A stretch of 61,263 bases of DNA from an uncultured Oscillospiraceae bacterium (GTDB lineage Bacteria; Bacillota; Clostridia; Oscillospirales; Ruminococcaceae). The notes beneath the pieces are model-generated. The model had not been told where the DNA came from. It saw nothing but the letters and a program-made list of their open reading frames with translations, and made no database searches. Made by a program: the position numbers and the translations under genes. The stretch's first letter is position 1. Every line of letters starts with the position of its first letter. Shown one piece after another: positions 17,673-25,585 of the stretch. The stretch spans positions 1 through 61,263 of the forward strand of contig CAKSPH010000013.1 of NCBI GenBank assembly GCA_934481355.1. Direction: 5' to 3'.

Positions 17673-18914
17673 TTATTTTGATAAAACTGAAAGATAATTA
17701 AACAAGATGCTAAGTCTCTTTATTTCTTCATTGTAAATAGCTTCTTGATCAGTAAAACTCTGAACCTTTAGGGTGTTGATAATGTGTTGCTTTGTATCTG
17801 CAATTTTGTCAGCAGAAAGCAGATGGTCAGAAAAATTTCTATAATCATGAAGAATATATAGTGGTGACATTGTTATTGTAATATCTATATTGCTAATAGA
17901 ATTGCATAGTTTTCGCAAAATGGCTTCGATAAGTTTAATCGACTTCCATGTTGTATATTTTTCATCTCTTTCCGAGGAAGTATACAACAATTCATATAAT
18001 TTACGCATTTGCACTATATTAAAACCTTCTACTAGAATCTTATCATATGCATTTATTACTTCAGCAACTGTAGCTTCTGTAAATACTATTGGTCTTTTTA
18101 CCTTTTTTTCTTGTTCTTGACACTCATCAATCAAATGAGATAAATCAATAGAATACTTTTTATTTATGTTTGAAACAAAAACTGCTTTATTTAGCAATAT
18201 TCTCTTTTCTATTATAGGTTCACTAAATATGCACTTCATCTGTGCTCTGTAGAATTCAGAATCTGTCAATAGATGGTCTGAAGCAACATTAAATGGTTTA
18301 AATATCGCCTTTGTCTTGTCGTCCATATAAGCAATATCACCAAGCCACATTACTAACTTTCCGTTGGAATTAAAGCCAAATGGAATATGCCAGTCATACT
18401 GATAAAGTCCTGTTGAATCTTTCTTTGCTATATATCCATAACTTTCTGAAAATATGTCAACTTCATATTCAGGAATAGCCAAGAAAAATACTAAGGCTTC
18501 TTTTTCAAAATATACAGGGGTTAAAAAACCTTCGATAGAATGCTCATCATCGTAGCATAAACCGGGAATGTTATAAAAATCTCTATGGTCATATTCATAG
18601 TTTTGTTCTGTGCAATAATCGAACCTTTTTTTATATCCAGTAGGATGAAATTCTCCTCGAAATTGATTCTTCTTAACAGCCGTTCTATATGCTCCATCAA
18701 TCATTTGTTTTGTGTATTCGGGCAAAAACTCTTTTCCGCACTTTTTACAGCGCAATACCATAATCGGAGAAAAATGAAAATGCCTTTCTTCAATAATACA
18801 TGTTATGTCTGCCTCTACAAGTTCACATATACCTCTACATTCACTACACTCATCAAATCTGTAATTCTGATATTCTTTTATAAAATCCTTGTATGAAGCA
18901 AAATAAAACATCAC
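17673..18914 (-). CDS. Unknown AT-rich protein with zinc ribbon and HEPN-type R-N-x3-H motif
   Basis: A 413-residue protein in DNA far more AT-rich than both neighbours, which indicates recent transfer. Near the N-terminus, C23-x2-C26 and C56-x2-C59 form a plausible four-Cys zinc ribbon. The middle contains HIPFGFNSNGKLVMWLGDI. I recall similar phrases in large hypothetical proteins of defence-rich regions, but cannot name the family. The C-terminal 100 residues are helical and carry R359-N-x3-H364 in YILHDYRNFSDHLL, which fits the R(N/H/D)x3H signature of HEPN ribonucleases. Start GTG 18914 has AAGGAG 8 bases upstream; ATG 18911 is next. A defence or toxin-type RNase role is inference; the motif could be chance. 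Confidence 0.55.
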   Translation of the reverse strand: MMFYFASYKDFIKEYQNYRFDECSECRGICELVEADITCIIEERHFHFSPIMVLRCKKCGKEFLPEYTKQMIDGAYRTAVKKNQFRGEFHPTGYKKRFDYCTEQNYEYDHRDFYNIPGLCYDDEHSIEGFLTPVYFEKEALVFFLAIPEYEVDIFSESYGYIAKKDSTGLYQYDWHIPFGFNSNGKLVMWLGDIAYMDDKTKAIFKPFNVASDHLLTDSEFYRAQMKCIFSEPIIEKRILLNKAVFVSNINKKYSIDLSHLIDECQEQEKKVKRPIVFTEATVAEVINAYDKILVEGFNIVQMRKLYELLYTSSERDEKYTTWKSIKLIEAILRKLCNSISNIDITITMSPLYILHDYRNFSDHLLSADKIADTKQHIINTLKVQSFTDQEAIYNEEIKRLSILFNYLSVLSK

Positions 18915-19195
18915 TTAATCCACTCCTTCTCTACAAAATCTAATTCACTGCCTGAAAATTCCATAAGTATCAATTTGCATATTTGTTATCACTTCTAAGG
19001 ATATGCTCAGAACTGTGACATCTATCCCTCCCACTATCACAGCACTTCCTCTCACTCTACCCGAAACCTGTGTATCGCTGTGAAACTGCTGTCACCGCAG
19101 ACATATTACCCTATACGCCAAATCACCATATTCCACCAAAACAGTACAGCCTGCCCAATACCCACAAACCGCACCGTTAAGCCACTTATCCCGAT
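18915..19195. other. Gap without a recognisable gene, G-poor on the + strand
   Basis: No frame with a ribosome binding site was found. The right two thirds is very poor in G on the + strand (rich in C, T, A), unlike the flanks. Only the upstream region of the AT-rich gene, with its ribosome binding site, is identifiable here. It may be decayed sequence at a transfer boundary. Confidence 0.4.
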
Positions 19196-20347
19196 TTATT
19201 CCACTTTCCTTGACATCGAAACCACGCACTCCACATGGCGTGTATGCGGGAACATATCAAATGGCTGAATGCTCTCAACATTGTACTTTCGCGTGAGGGT
19301 TCTGAGATCCCGCGCCTGGGTTGCCGGATTGCATGAGATGTAGACTATCCGCTCCGGGGCGACCTTCACCAGCGCGTTCAGAAACCTGCGGTCAGCGCCG
19401 GCTCTCGCGGGGTCAAGTATCACGGCGTCGTAGTGAGTCCCGAGTTTCGCCTTTGCCTGAAGGAACTCCCCGGCGTCCCCCTTGTTGAAAGCTATTCCGC
19501 GGGTGAGCCCGTTCTCGCGGCAGTTGCTTACTGCGTCCCGGACGGCTGCTCCGTTGTATTCTATGCCCTGAACCTGCTTCACATGGTCGTATGCGGCAAT
19601 GCCTATCGTCCCGATGCCGCTGTATGCGTCAAGCAGTATGTCGGTTTTTCTGAGTCTTGCGGCCTCTATCACATAGCGGTACAGCTTTTCGGTCTGACTG
19701 TGGTTTATCTGGTAGAACGACTGCGGAGAAATACGGAACTTCTTTCCGCAGAGGGTGTCTGTTATGTAGCCCTCGCCGAAAAGCACCTCATTCCTGCTGC
19801 CGAGCGTCATCATTTCCGGTTCGCTGTTCACGGAGAACGTCACGGAAGTGATATCCGTGAATTTCGCAGTCAGCGCCTTTATGAAATCGTGTTTCTTCGG
19901 GAATACCGGGGTTCCGCCGACAAGCGTTACAAGTATCTCGCCGGAGTTTTTCCCGACCCTGACCAGAACGTGCCGCAGGAATCCTCTTCCGGTGCCCTCG
20001 TCGTAGGGCTTCAGCCTGAACGACTGTATGAGCTCCCGTATGCCGACGATTATCTCGTCAGCGCGGCGGTCGTCCAGCAGGCAGGAGTTTATGCCGACAA
20101 TGCCGTTTCGCGAGGACTGATACACCCCGGAAATAATCCTGCCGCTCCTGTCGCTGCGGAATACCGCCTGAACCTTGTTTCGGTAGTGATACGGCTCGTC
20201 CGCGCCGATTATCCGGGAGACCTCGCCGAAGCTCCCGAGCAGCTTGGTTACGTCCTTCTGTTTCCAGTCGAGCTGCTGCTCGTAAGTCATGTTGGAAAGC
20301 TGACAGCCGCTGCATTTTTTCGCCACGGGGCAGGTTAGTTCTTTCAT
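19196..20347 (-). CDS. rlmD: 23S rRNA (uracil-5-)-methyltransferase, RlmD/RumA family
   Basis: A 383-residue SAM-dependent RNA m5U methyltransferase. The N-terminal Fe-S ligands are C6-x5-C12-x2-C15 with a fourth Cys in GINSC89LL. The SAM site is LLDAYSGIGTIGIAA. The catalytic Cys lies in YISCNPATQARDL and the closing motif is FPHTRHVECVV. It lacks the N-terminal TRAM domain of longer family members, so it is a short version. Its ATG overlaps the stop of the upstream DUF5131 gene (ATGA), so the two are coupled. The exact target uridine (m5U1939-type versus others) cannot be told. Confidence 0.88.
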   Translation of the reverse strand: MKELTCPVAKKCSGCQLSNMTYEQQLDWKQKDVTKLLGSFGEVSRIIGADEPYHYRNKVQAVFRSDRSGRIISGVYQSSRNGIVGINSCLLDDRRADEIIVGIRELIQSFRLKPYDEGTGRGFLRHVLVRVGKNSGEILVTLVGGTPVFPKKHDFIKALTAKFTDITSVTFSVNSEPEMMTLGSRNEVLFGEGYITDTLCGKKFRISPQSFYQINHSQTEKLYRYVIEAARLRKTDILLDAYSGIGTIGIAAYDHVKQVQGIEYNGAAVRDAVSNCRENGLTRGIAFNKGDAGEFLQAKAKLGTHYDAVILDPARAGADRRFLNALVKVAPERIVYISCNPATQARDLRTLTRKYNVESIQPFDMFPHTRHVECVVSMSRKVE

Positions 20348-21150
20348 TCGGATATCCTCCTTTGTTCTTCTGTGGTAAGCTCCGCTGTTTCGGGAACTCC
20401 CAGCGCGCCTATCCGGAAATCTATTCCGGCTTTCTGCGCCTGGGATATCTGATGGTCGCGGGGGATGTTGTACATTCTTCCGTCCTTGACGAAGTGCGCT
20501 CCGGTCTGGTGGAAGGTGAACGGAATCCCGCGGTCAATGCACTGTCCGCGTATTTTAAGTATCCATTCATAGCGGCATGGTCTTGCATGATAACCGGATT
20601 CTCCGCCGGCGGAGACCTCCTCGATACCGCCGCCGAGATAGGCTGAGAGGTCAAGCTCCTCCAGCAGGGGAGCGCAGATTATCGCCCGGTGCTTTATCGG
20701 CAGGGAAAGGAAAATCGGCAGACGGAATTCCGCACGGTCCTGATTTTCCACGGTGCAGCCAATGATCACGTTGTCCCAGCCATCGCCCCAGTCAGGAGGC
20801 AGGCACTGCTCCAGCCGGTCTATCCTCTTCGTGAAGAAATAGAACCTGCAGTCGCTGCGGGCGCGTATCATGTCCCAGCACTCCTGCCGCCATTCGTCCG
20901 CGTCGCCGAGCAGGAAATCCGAGGTGAAGCAGGTCATGAACACTTTTCCGGACGGTACCTTGTATTCACCCGAGCGCGTACGTTTTACCGGCAGGGAAAA
21001 GTTCGCGGTCTTTCTGCAAAGACTGCTTGCCTGAGCCGCGCCGTACATTTCGTCCTGCCGGTAGACGTAGCAGTATTTGCAGCCGGGGCTGATTTTCGTG
21101 CAGCCGTGCCATGGATTCCAGCCGGCATAAAGAGAGTCTTGTTCGTACAT
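20344..21150 (-). CDS. DUF5131 family protein (phage Gp37/Gp68-like, radical-SAM-type Cys motif)
   Basis: A 268-residue protein starting WNPWHGCTKISPGCKYCYVY, where C17-x6-C24-x2-C27 is the diagnostic Cys cluster of the DUF5131/Gp37-Gp68 family. It later has FMTCFTSDFLLGDADEWR and FFTKRIDRLEQCLP, also typical. The family is considered radical-SAM-like but its reaction is unknown. The start chosen is ATG 21150; longer in-frame extensions run into a mobile palindromic element. That element ends 2 bases before the ATG and its terminal GAGGTGATC serves as the ribosome binding site. Confidence 0.82.
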   Translation of the reverse strand: MYEQDSLYAGWNPWHGCTKISPGCKYCYVYRQDEMYGAAQASSLCRKTANFSLPVKRTRSGEYKVPSGKVFMTCFTSDFLLGDADEWRQECWDMIRARSDCRFYFFTKRIDRLEQCLPPDWGDGWDNVIIGCTVENQDRAEFRLPIFLSLPIKHRAIICAPLLEELDLSAYLGGGIEEVSAGGESGYHARPCRYEWILKIRGQCIDRGIPFTFHQTGAHFVKDGRMYNIPRDHQISQAQKAGIDFRIGALGVPETAELTTEEQRRISE

Positions 21151-21152
21151 AT

Positions 21153-21311
21153 GATCACCTCTAAAAACCTTGTTTGAGTGAAAATGTGTATAGCACACCG
21201 ACTGCTTCAGAAAACCTTCTCGTAAGGCGTACAGCCTTACTTCGTCGGCTTTCATCACATTCGGCGCACTCTACCCATTTTCCCTTTTCAAACCGGTTTT
21301 TAGAGGTGACC
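21153..21311. mobile_element. MITE-like palindromic element, copy A
   Basis: A 159-bp element with terminal inverted repeats of about 34 bp. The left end begins GATCACCTCTAAAAACC; the right end is the complement of GGTCACCTCTAAAAACCGG. An inner hairpin TAAGGC/GCCTTA nests within CCGAC/GTCGG. It codes for nothing. It separates the MBL gene from DUF5131, and its left end provides the Shine-Dalgarno of the latter. A short TA-rich duplication flanks it. Confidence 0.7.
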
Positions 21312-21314
21312 ATA

Positions 21315-22193
21315 TTATTTCTCGCTGATAAAATACAGCCGCGTGCCCTTATAGACCGGTTTTAATCTTCCGTTGTCGAGAAGCCATGAAACATAGCTGC
21401 GCACAGTCTGACCGACAAGCAGGTACTGCATGAGATAAAGCCGTATATGGTATTTTTCAAGCGCCTGAGCTATCAGGTCGTCAATCGTCTGCGGAGTTCC
21501 GCACATTTTCAGGATATCTCCCGCAACTTCAAGCAGGGAAGAGCGGTTGACGCCGACAAGCGGCCGGATATCCGCGCATGGCTCGTCGTGCGCGGGAATG
21601 AACAGCCTGCCGGGTATCTTTTCGAGTGCGTCCAGCGATTCAAGGTGCCGGGCGATGTTGTAGATAAACGATATCCTGTGTTTTTCGAGGGCTCCGGCGC
21701 TTATCACAGCGTCTGCCGTGAACCACACTCCGTCAGCGGTGCCGAAAACCGCCTGAGCCATGTCATGACCGTCCAGCCGGACGGCTTTCAGCCCGGGGAC
21801 GGGCTCGTCATCTGTAAGTTCGGCGCATTCACATGGAGGCGGCATCAGCAGTTTTCCGTGCATATCTGCGGAGGCACTTCCACCGTAAAGGGTGGTTGGT
21901 ACAAGGAAATTGTGCTTCACAGCGGCGGCGCTCACTCCGGGAGCGAATACCTCGCAGCCGGTCTCCGCCCGGAGAAATGCGGCTCCCGCCACATGGTCGG
22001 CGTGTGAGTGCGTGAGATACAGGCGCGTGAGTTTCCAGCCGTTTTCGCGTATGCGGGCGATGACGTTTTCAGCCGACGTGCGGTCGCCTATGTCAATAAT
22101 GCAGACTTCCGGCGGGGCATAGAGGTAGAATCCCACATTTGTGGGGGCGCTCATATACCATGTCTTTTCTCCGACATTTATAAATTCATACAA
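21315..22193 (-). CDS. MBL-fold metallo-hydrolase
   Basis: A 292-residue metallo-beta-lactamase-fold hydrolase. The core metal motif is LTHSHADHVAG. The usual GHTxGS His is present as LDGHDMAQAVF, and further ligands are in WFTADAVIS and IPAHDEP. The C-terminal 70 residues look like a winged-helix module (QTIDDLIAQALEKYHIRL, YVSWLLDNGRL), found in some MBL proteins acting as esterases or regulators. The substrate is unknown. TTG start with GGAGG 6 bases upstream; it follows a truncated YczE-like gene by 12 bases. Confidence 0.85.
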   Translation of the reverse strand: MYEFINVGEKTWYMSAPTNVGFYLYAPPEVCIIDIGDRTSAENVIARIRENGWKLTRLYLTHSHADHVAGAAFLRAETGCEVFAPGVSAAAVKHNFLVPTTLYGGSASADMHGKLLMPPPCECAELTDDEPVPGLKAVRLDGHDMAQAVFGTADGVWFTADAVISAGALEKHRISFIYNIARHLESLDALEKIPGRLFIPAHDEPCADIRPLVGVNRSSLLEVAGDILKMCGTPQTIDDLIAQALEKYHIRLYLMQYLLVGQTVRSYVSWLLDNGRLKPVYKGTRLYFISEK

Positions 22194-22205
22194 TGCGTAC
22201 CTCCG

Positions 22206-22322
22206 TTACTTCACAAGGAGCTTTTCAAGCGGCTTCCTCACCAGGCGGCCGAAGAATTTCACAACGAATCCGGTAAATACTGCGGCGATGATCGTGCCTT
22301 CGCGTATTCCCTCTATATTGAA
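22206..22322 (-). pseudogene. C-terminal remnant of a YczE/YitT-like membrane protein
   Basis: On the - strand the bases next to mobile element B encode NIEGIREGTIIAAVFTGFVV and then FFGRLVRKPLEKLLVK before a stop. This resembles the last helix and tail of YczE/YitT-type integral membrane proteins. Nothing upstream of the element continues it, so insertion of element B with deletion has removed the rest. The remnant ends 12 bases before the MBL start. Confidence 0.5.
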
Positions 22323-22447
22323 GGTCGCCTCTAAAAACCTCATGTGAGCGAAAATGCGCGCCGTCTTCGTCTGCCAACAAGCGAAATTCCTGATGTGACG
22401 GCGTCCTTGCCTGTTTTGTTTTTTCGCACCGGTTTTTAGAGGTTACC
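22323..22447. mobile_element. MITE-like palindromic element, copy B
   Basis: A 125-bp element. The left end reads GGTCGCCTCTAAAAACC and the right end is the complement of GGTAACCTCTAAAAACCGG. The interior can pair CCGTC with GACGG. It belongs to the same family as copy A by its ends, but the interiors differ in sequence. It interrupts the YczE-like gene. Confidence 0.7.
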
Positions 22448-22537
22448 AATACATATACATTATACCACTCCCGACGAAAAATATCAAGTAAAATCAAATT
22501 TGCCCGAGAATGCCGGTGATCCAGCAGGGATTTTTGG

Positions 22538-22566
22538 TTGACTTTTTCGGGGTTGTATGCTATGAT
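22538..22566 (+). promoter_or_regulatory. Sigma-A promoter of the HAD phosphatase gene
   Basis: TTGACT, 17 bases, TATGAT; the start codon is 23 bases downstream of the -10. Confidence 0.7.
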
Positions 22567-22588
22567 AGAGAAAAACAGGAGGAAATCA

Positions 22589-23224
22589 ATGAAAAAAGCA
22601 GTAATATTCGACCTGGACGGAACCCTCTGGGACAGCTCCGAGAGCGTTGTCGCCGCATGGAACACGATTTTTTCCCGCTGTCCGGATATTTCCCGCCGGA
22701 TAACGGTAGCCGATATGCATACCTACATGGGAAAGACGATAGACAAGATAGCTCCGCTGGCTCTTCCGGACGTTCCGGAGCCGCGCCGCAGCGAGGTGCT
22801 GTGGCAGGGAGTGCGGTACGAGCAGGAATACATCGCGCAGCACGGCGCGAAGCTCTATCCGCGTCTGCGGGAAACACTGGAGCAGCTCCGGCGGGATTAC
22901 ACGCTGATTATAGTCAGCAACTGTCAGGACGGCTACATACAGTGCTTCTTTGAGTTTTCCGGAATGCAGGGGCTCTTCGCGGACTTTGAGAGCGCCGGTG
23001 CCACCGGGCTTTCCAAAGGTGAAAATATCCGGCTGGTAATACAGCGCAACGATATCGCCAGTGCCGTATATGTCGGCGACACACAAGGAGATCTGGACGC
23101 CGCCGACCTTGCCGGAGTTCCGTTCATCAGGGCCGCATATGGATTCGGGCAGATGAACAGGGCAGTTCCGGAGATCGCGGAATTTTCAGAGCTTCCGCAG
23201 GCCGTGAAAAAGATAATAGGCTGA
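22589..23224 (+). CDS. HAD-superfamily phosphatase
   Basis: A 211-residue HAD hydrolase of the phosphoglycolate phosphatase/beta-phosphoglucomutase type. Motif I FDLDGTLWD holds the nucleophile Asp and acid Asp, motif II IVSNCQ, motif III a Lys in LSKGEN, motif IV YVGDTQGDLDAA. The cap is helical (residues 15-85). The substrate is not evident. ATG with AGGAGG upstream. Monocistronic: its own promoter precedes it and a solo repeat end follows. Confidence 0.85.
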   Translation: MKKAVIFDLDGTLWDSSESVVAAWNTIFSRCPDISRRITVADMHTYMGKTIDKIAPLALPDVPEPRRSEVLWQGVRYEQEYIAQHGAKLYPRLRETLEQLRRDYTLIIVSNCQDGYIQCFFEFSGMQGLFADFESAGATGLSKGENIRLVIQRNDIASAVYVGDTQGDLDAADLAGVPFIRAAYGFGQMNRAVPEIAEFSELPQAVKKIIG

Positions 23225-23231
23225 TTTGCGG

Positions 23232-23263
23232 TTCCCTTTTCAAACTTGTTTTTAGAGGTGACC
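23232..23263. repeat. Solo right end of the A/B palindromic family
   Basis: Matches the last 32 bases of element A with two differences (CCCTTTTCAAAC then TTTTTAGAGGTGACC). No matching left end lies within the HAD gene, so this is a solo or truncated copy, 8 bases after its stop. Confidence 0.6.
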
Positions 23264-23300
23264 TTTTGACAATTTTTGTTGGCGTGTGGAGAAATAGCGG

Positions 23301-23329
23301 TTGACAGTACGCAGGAAAAGTGATACAAT
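23301..23329 (+). promoter_or_regulatory. Strong sigma-A promoter of the chemoreceptor gene
   Basis: TTGACA, 17 bases, TACAAT. Confidence 0.8.
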
Positions 23330-23345
23330 TATAATATGTACATAC

Positions 23346-23360
23346 ATTGCACAGTGCAAT
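23346..23360. promoter_or_regulatory. Perfect palindrome just after the promoter, candidate operator
   Basis: ATTGCAC-A-GTGCAAT lies 17 bases past the -10, within the expected first transcribed bases of the chemoreceptor mRNA. A perfect 7-bp inverted repeat at this place fits a repressor site or a small hairpin. The cognate regulator is unknown. Confidence 0.5.
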
Positions 23361-23380
23361 ACAAAAGTGAGGTTTTATCT

Positions 23381-25534
23381 ATGAAAAAGAAGAGATCCAT
23401 GGGCAGCCGGATCACTCTGGCTGTAATGCTTGTAATGGCTTACGGTATCCTGTCTGCGGGACTGACCGGAATCCTCTGCCTTGTGACGCAGAGCACAAAT
23501 GATATGCAGAGCTCCGTTTCGCAGAGGGCCGCTGCCGCTGAAAACCTTGTAAGCTCAACGCTTTACCACTATCAGAGCATCATCGGGTCGCTTGACGGAA
23601 CTCAGGCTCAGGTCGACAGGATAATGGCGAATGATTCTAACATTGTTTCAGTAAATATGCACGCTGACGGTATGTCGGGCACATTCCTCAGCTCCGATGG
23701 GTACATAATGATATGCGGCGAGTACCCCAAGGGTACTGCTGCGATCGCGACCAGCACTGACTGGCTCCAGAACATCTCCGCAACGATCCATACCGAGGAC
23801 ACGGAGTTCTACCTCCTGACCGGAGACGGACATCTCATTGCCGCAATAAACGGCAGCATGACTCAGGAGGAGGCTGCGAAGTACCTCGGCTCCACAAAGG
23901 CAAAAACGGTGAATATCGGCGGCAAGGGCCGCATTGTCTATAACGCCAGCCTTGCAGGAACCGACTGGCAGACGCTTGTTGTCTGTGATTCCGCTGAATT
24001 CTTCCAGAACACGAACATTGCAGTCGCAAGCATTGTCGGAAGTGCGATAATCGCGTTTACGCTCGGCGCTATCGTTATCCGCAAGTTTGTAAGAAGGATA
24101 ATCGTTCCGCTGAACGCCATCAACACCAAGATACTTGATATGTCCGAAGGCAAGCTCAACACCGACGACATTGAGGTGAATACCGGCGACGAGCTCCAGA
24201 CGCTCGCCGAAGCGGTCAATGAAATGTCCGGCTACACCCGCGTTATAATCAAGGATATCGAAGCTGTGTCCGAAAAGCTGGCAGCGGAGGATCTGACCGT
24301 TCAGCCGTCCGCAGACTACATAGGCGATTACGAACCCATCAAACAGGCTCTCCTTGGCATTATCACAAGCACCAGCGGAGTTATCAGACAGATCGAGATG
24401 TCAAGCCGACAGGTCGCCGACGGCTCCGAAAAGATGAGCGGCAATTCAATGACGCTTTCTCAGGCGGCTACCGAGCAGGCGGCTACTGTTGAGGAACTGA
24501 ACGCTTCCATCGTTGAGATCTCCGGAAACATCACTGCAAACGCCGAGAGCGCGGGCAAGGCTAAGGAACTTGCGGACGACTGCCGCAAGATGGTGGACGA
24601 GGGCAACGTGAAGATGTCCGATATGCTCCACGCTATGGAGGAGATCAACGAAACCTCTTCACAGATCGCAAATATAATAAAGACTATCGAGGATATCTCT
24701 TTCCAGACGAATATACTGTCGCTTAATGCCAGCATAGAGGCGGCAAGGGCAGGCGAGGCAGGCAAGGGCTTTGCCGTTGTTGCCGGAGAGGTAGGACAGC
24801 TTGCAGGCAAGACCGCCGAGGCTGCCAAGAACACCACTGCGCTTATCAAGACCTCTCTGCGCGCTGTTGAAAACGGCACAGTCATGGCGAACGAGACTGC
24901 TTCCATGCTGTCAAAGATAGTCCGCGAGACTGACGACACCGCAAAGGTCATAGATCACATCGCGGCCGCTTCGCAGGAACAGGCGGACAGCGTAAAGCAG
25001 ATACTCACGGGTATGGATCAGATCTCCACATCTGTACAGATGACGAGCGGTTCTTCCGCAGAATGCGCCGCTTCCGCAGAGGAGCTTTCCGCACAGGCAG
25101 CGGTTCTGCTCCAGCTTGTTGAGCGCTTTAAGGTAGCCGACGAAAAGGAACTTAAGAAAATTGCTGCCAAATCCAAGACGGTCAAGCCTTCAGCGCCTGA
25201 AAAGCCCAGGGAGGCACCAAAGGCGGAAACAAAGTCCGCGGATAACGCTCCCGAGGCAAAGCCTGCCGTGCAGAAGCCCGAGGTGAAGCCGGCTCCCAAG
25301 GCCGAGCCAAAACCCGTTCAGAAGACGGAGCCCAAGGCTGAGCCAAAACCCGTTCAGAAGCCGGAGCCCAAGGCTCCCAGGGCAGAGGTCAGCGCCGCTC
25401 CCAAGGCGACAGCGGTAAAGCCCGCTGCACCCGTCAAGACAGAACCCAGGCCGGTGACTAAGCCTGTATCAAAGGCTCCGGAGCCCGCAAGACCCCATTC
25501 AAAGACCATCGTTCTTGACGACGACAAATACTGA
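23381..25534 (+). CDS. Methyl-accepting chemotaxis protein with Lys/Pro-rich tail
   Basis: A 717-residue transducer. TM1 about 10-32; periplasm-facing sensor about 33-215, small and Cache-like; TM2 about 222-242 (VASIVGSAIIAFTLGAIVI). HAMP follows (PLNAINTKILDMSEGKL), then a methyl-accepting coiled coil with the hairpin tip DISFQTNILSLNASIEAARAG and GKGFAVVAGEVGQLA. After the signalling domain comes a disordered tail with repeats of KPxPKxEPKPVQKxEPK. The tail ends with HSKTIVLDDDKY. ATG 23381 with GTGAGG is preferred; an upstream ATG at 23336 would overlap the promoter region. No che genes are nearby, so it feeds a distant array. Confidence 0.92.
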   Translation: MKKKRSMGSRITLAVMLVMAYGILSAGLTGILCLVTQSTNDMQSSVSQRAAAAENLVSSTLYHYQSIIGSLDGTQAQVDRIMANDSNIVSVNMHADGMSGTFLSSDGYIMICGEYPKGTAAIATSTDWLQNISATIHTEDTEFYLLTGDGHLIAAINGSMTQEEAAKYLGSTKAKTVNIGGKGRIVYNASLAGTDWQTLVVCDSAEFFQNTNIAVASIVGSAIIAFTLGAIVIRKFVRRIIVPLNAINTKILDMSEGKLNTDDIEVNTGDELQTLAEAVNEMSGYTRVIIKDIEAVSEKLAAEDLTVQPSADYIGDYEPIKQALLGIITSTSGVIRQIEMSSRQVADGSEKMSGNSMTLSQAATEQAATVEELNASIVEISGNITANAESAGKAKELADDCRKMVDEGNVKMSDMLHAMEEINETSSQIANIIKTIEDISFQTNILSLNASIEAARAGEAGKGFAVVAGEVGQLAGKTAEAAKNTTALIKTSLRAVENGTVMANETASMLSKIVRETDDTAKVIDHIAAASQEQADSVKQILTGMDQISTSVQMTSGSSAECAASAEELSAQAAVLLQLVERFKVADEKELKKIAAKSKTVKPSAPEKPREAPKAETKSADNAPEAKPAVQKPEVKPAPKAEPKPVQKTEPKAEPKPVQKPEPKAPRAEVSAAPKATAVKPAAPVKTEPRPVTKPVSKAPEPARPHSKTIVLDDDKY

Positions 25535-25585
25535 TGTCCTATCCGTCGCGGCTGACGACTATAATATAATGGAGGATATGCAAAA

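Noticed and set aside
17890..18896. Short + frames within the AT-rich gene
   Set aside because: Phe/Ile/Ser-rich antisense products without ribosome binding sites, opposite a continuous 413-residue frame.
19433..20338. 301-residue + frame opposite the rRNA methyltransferase
   Set aside because: The - strand carries all catalytic motifs of the RlmD family; the + frame is its shadow.
23336..23380. Upstream ATG start for the chemoreceptor
   Set aside because: It would begin a few bases after the -10 box and cover the palindrome, with no ribosome binding site; ATG 23381 has GTGAGG.
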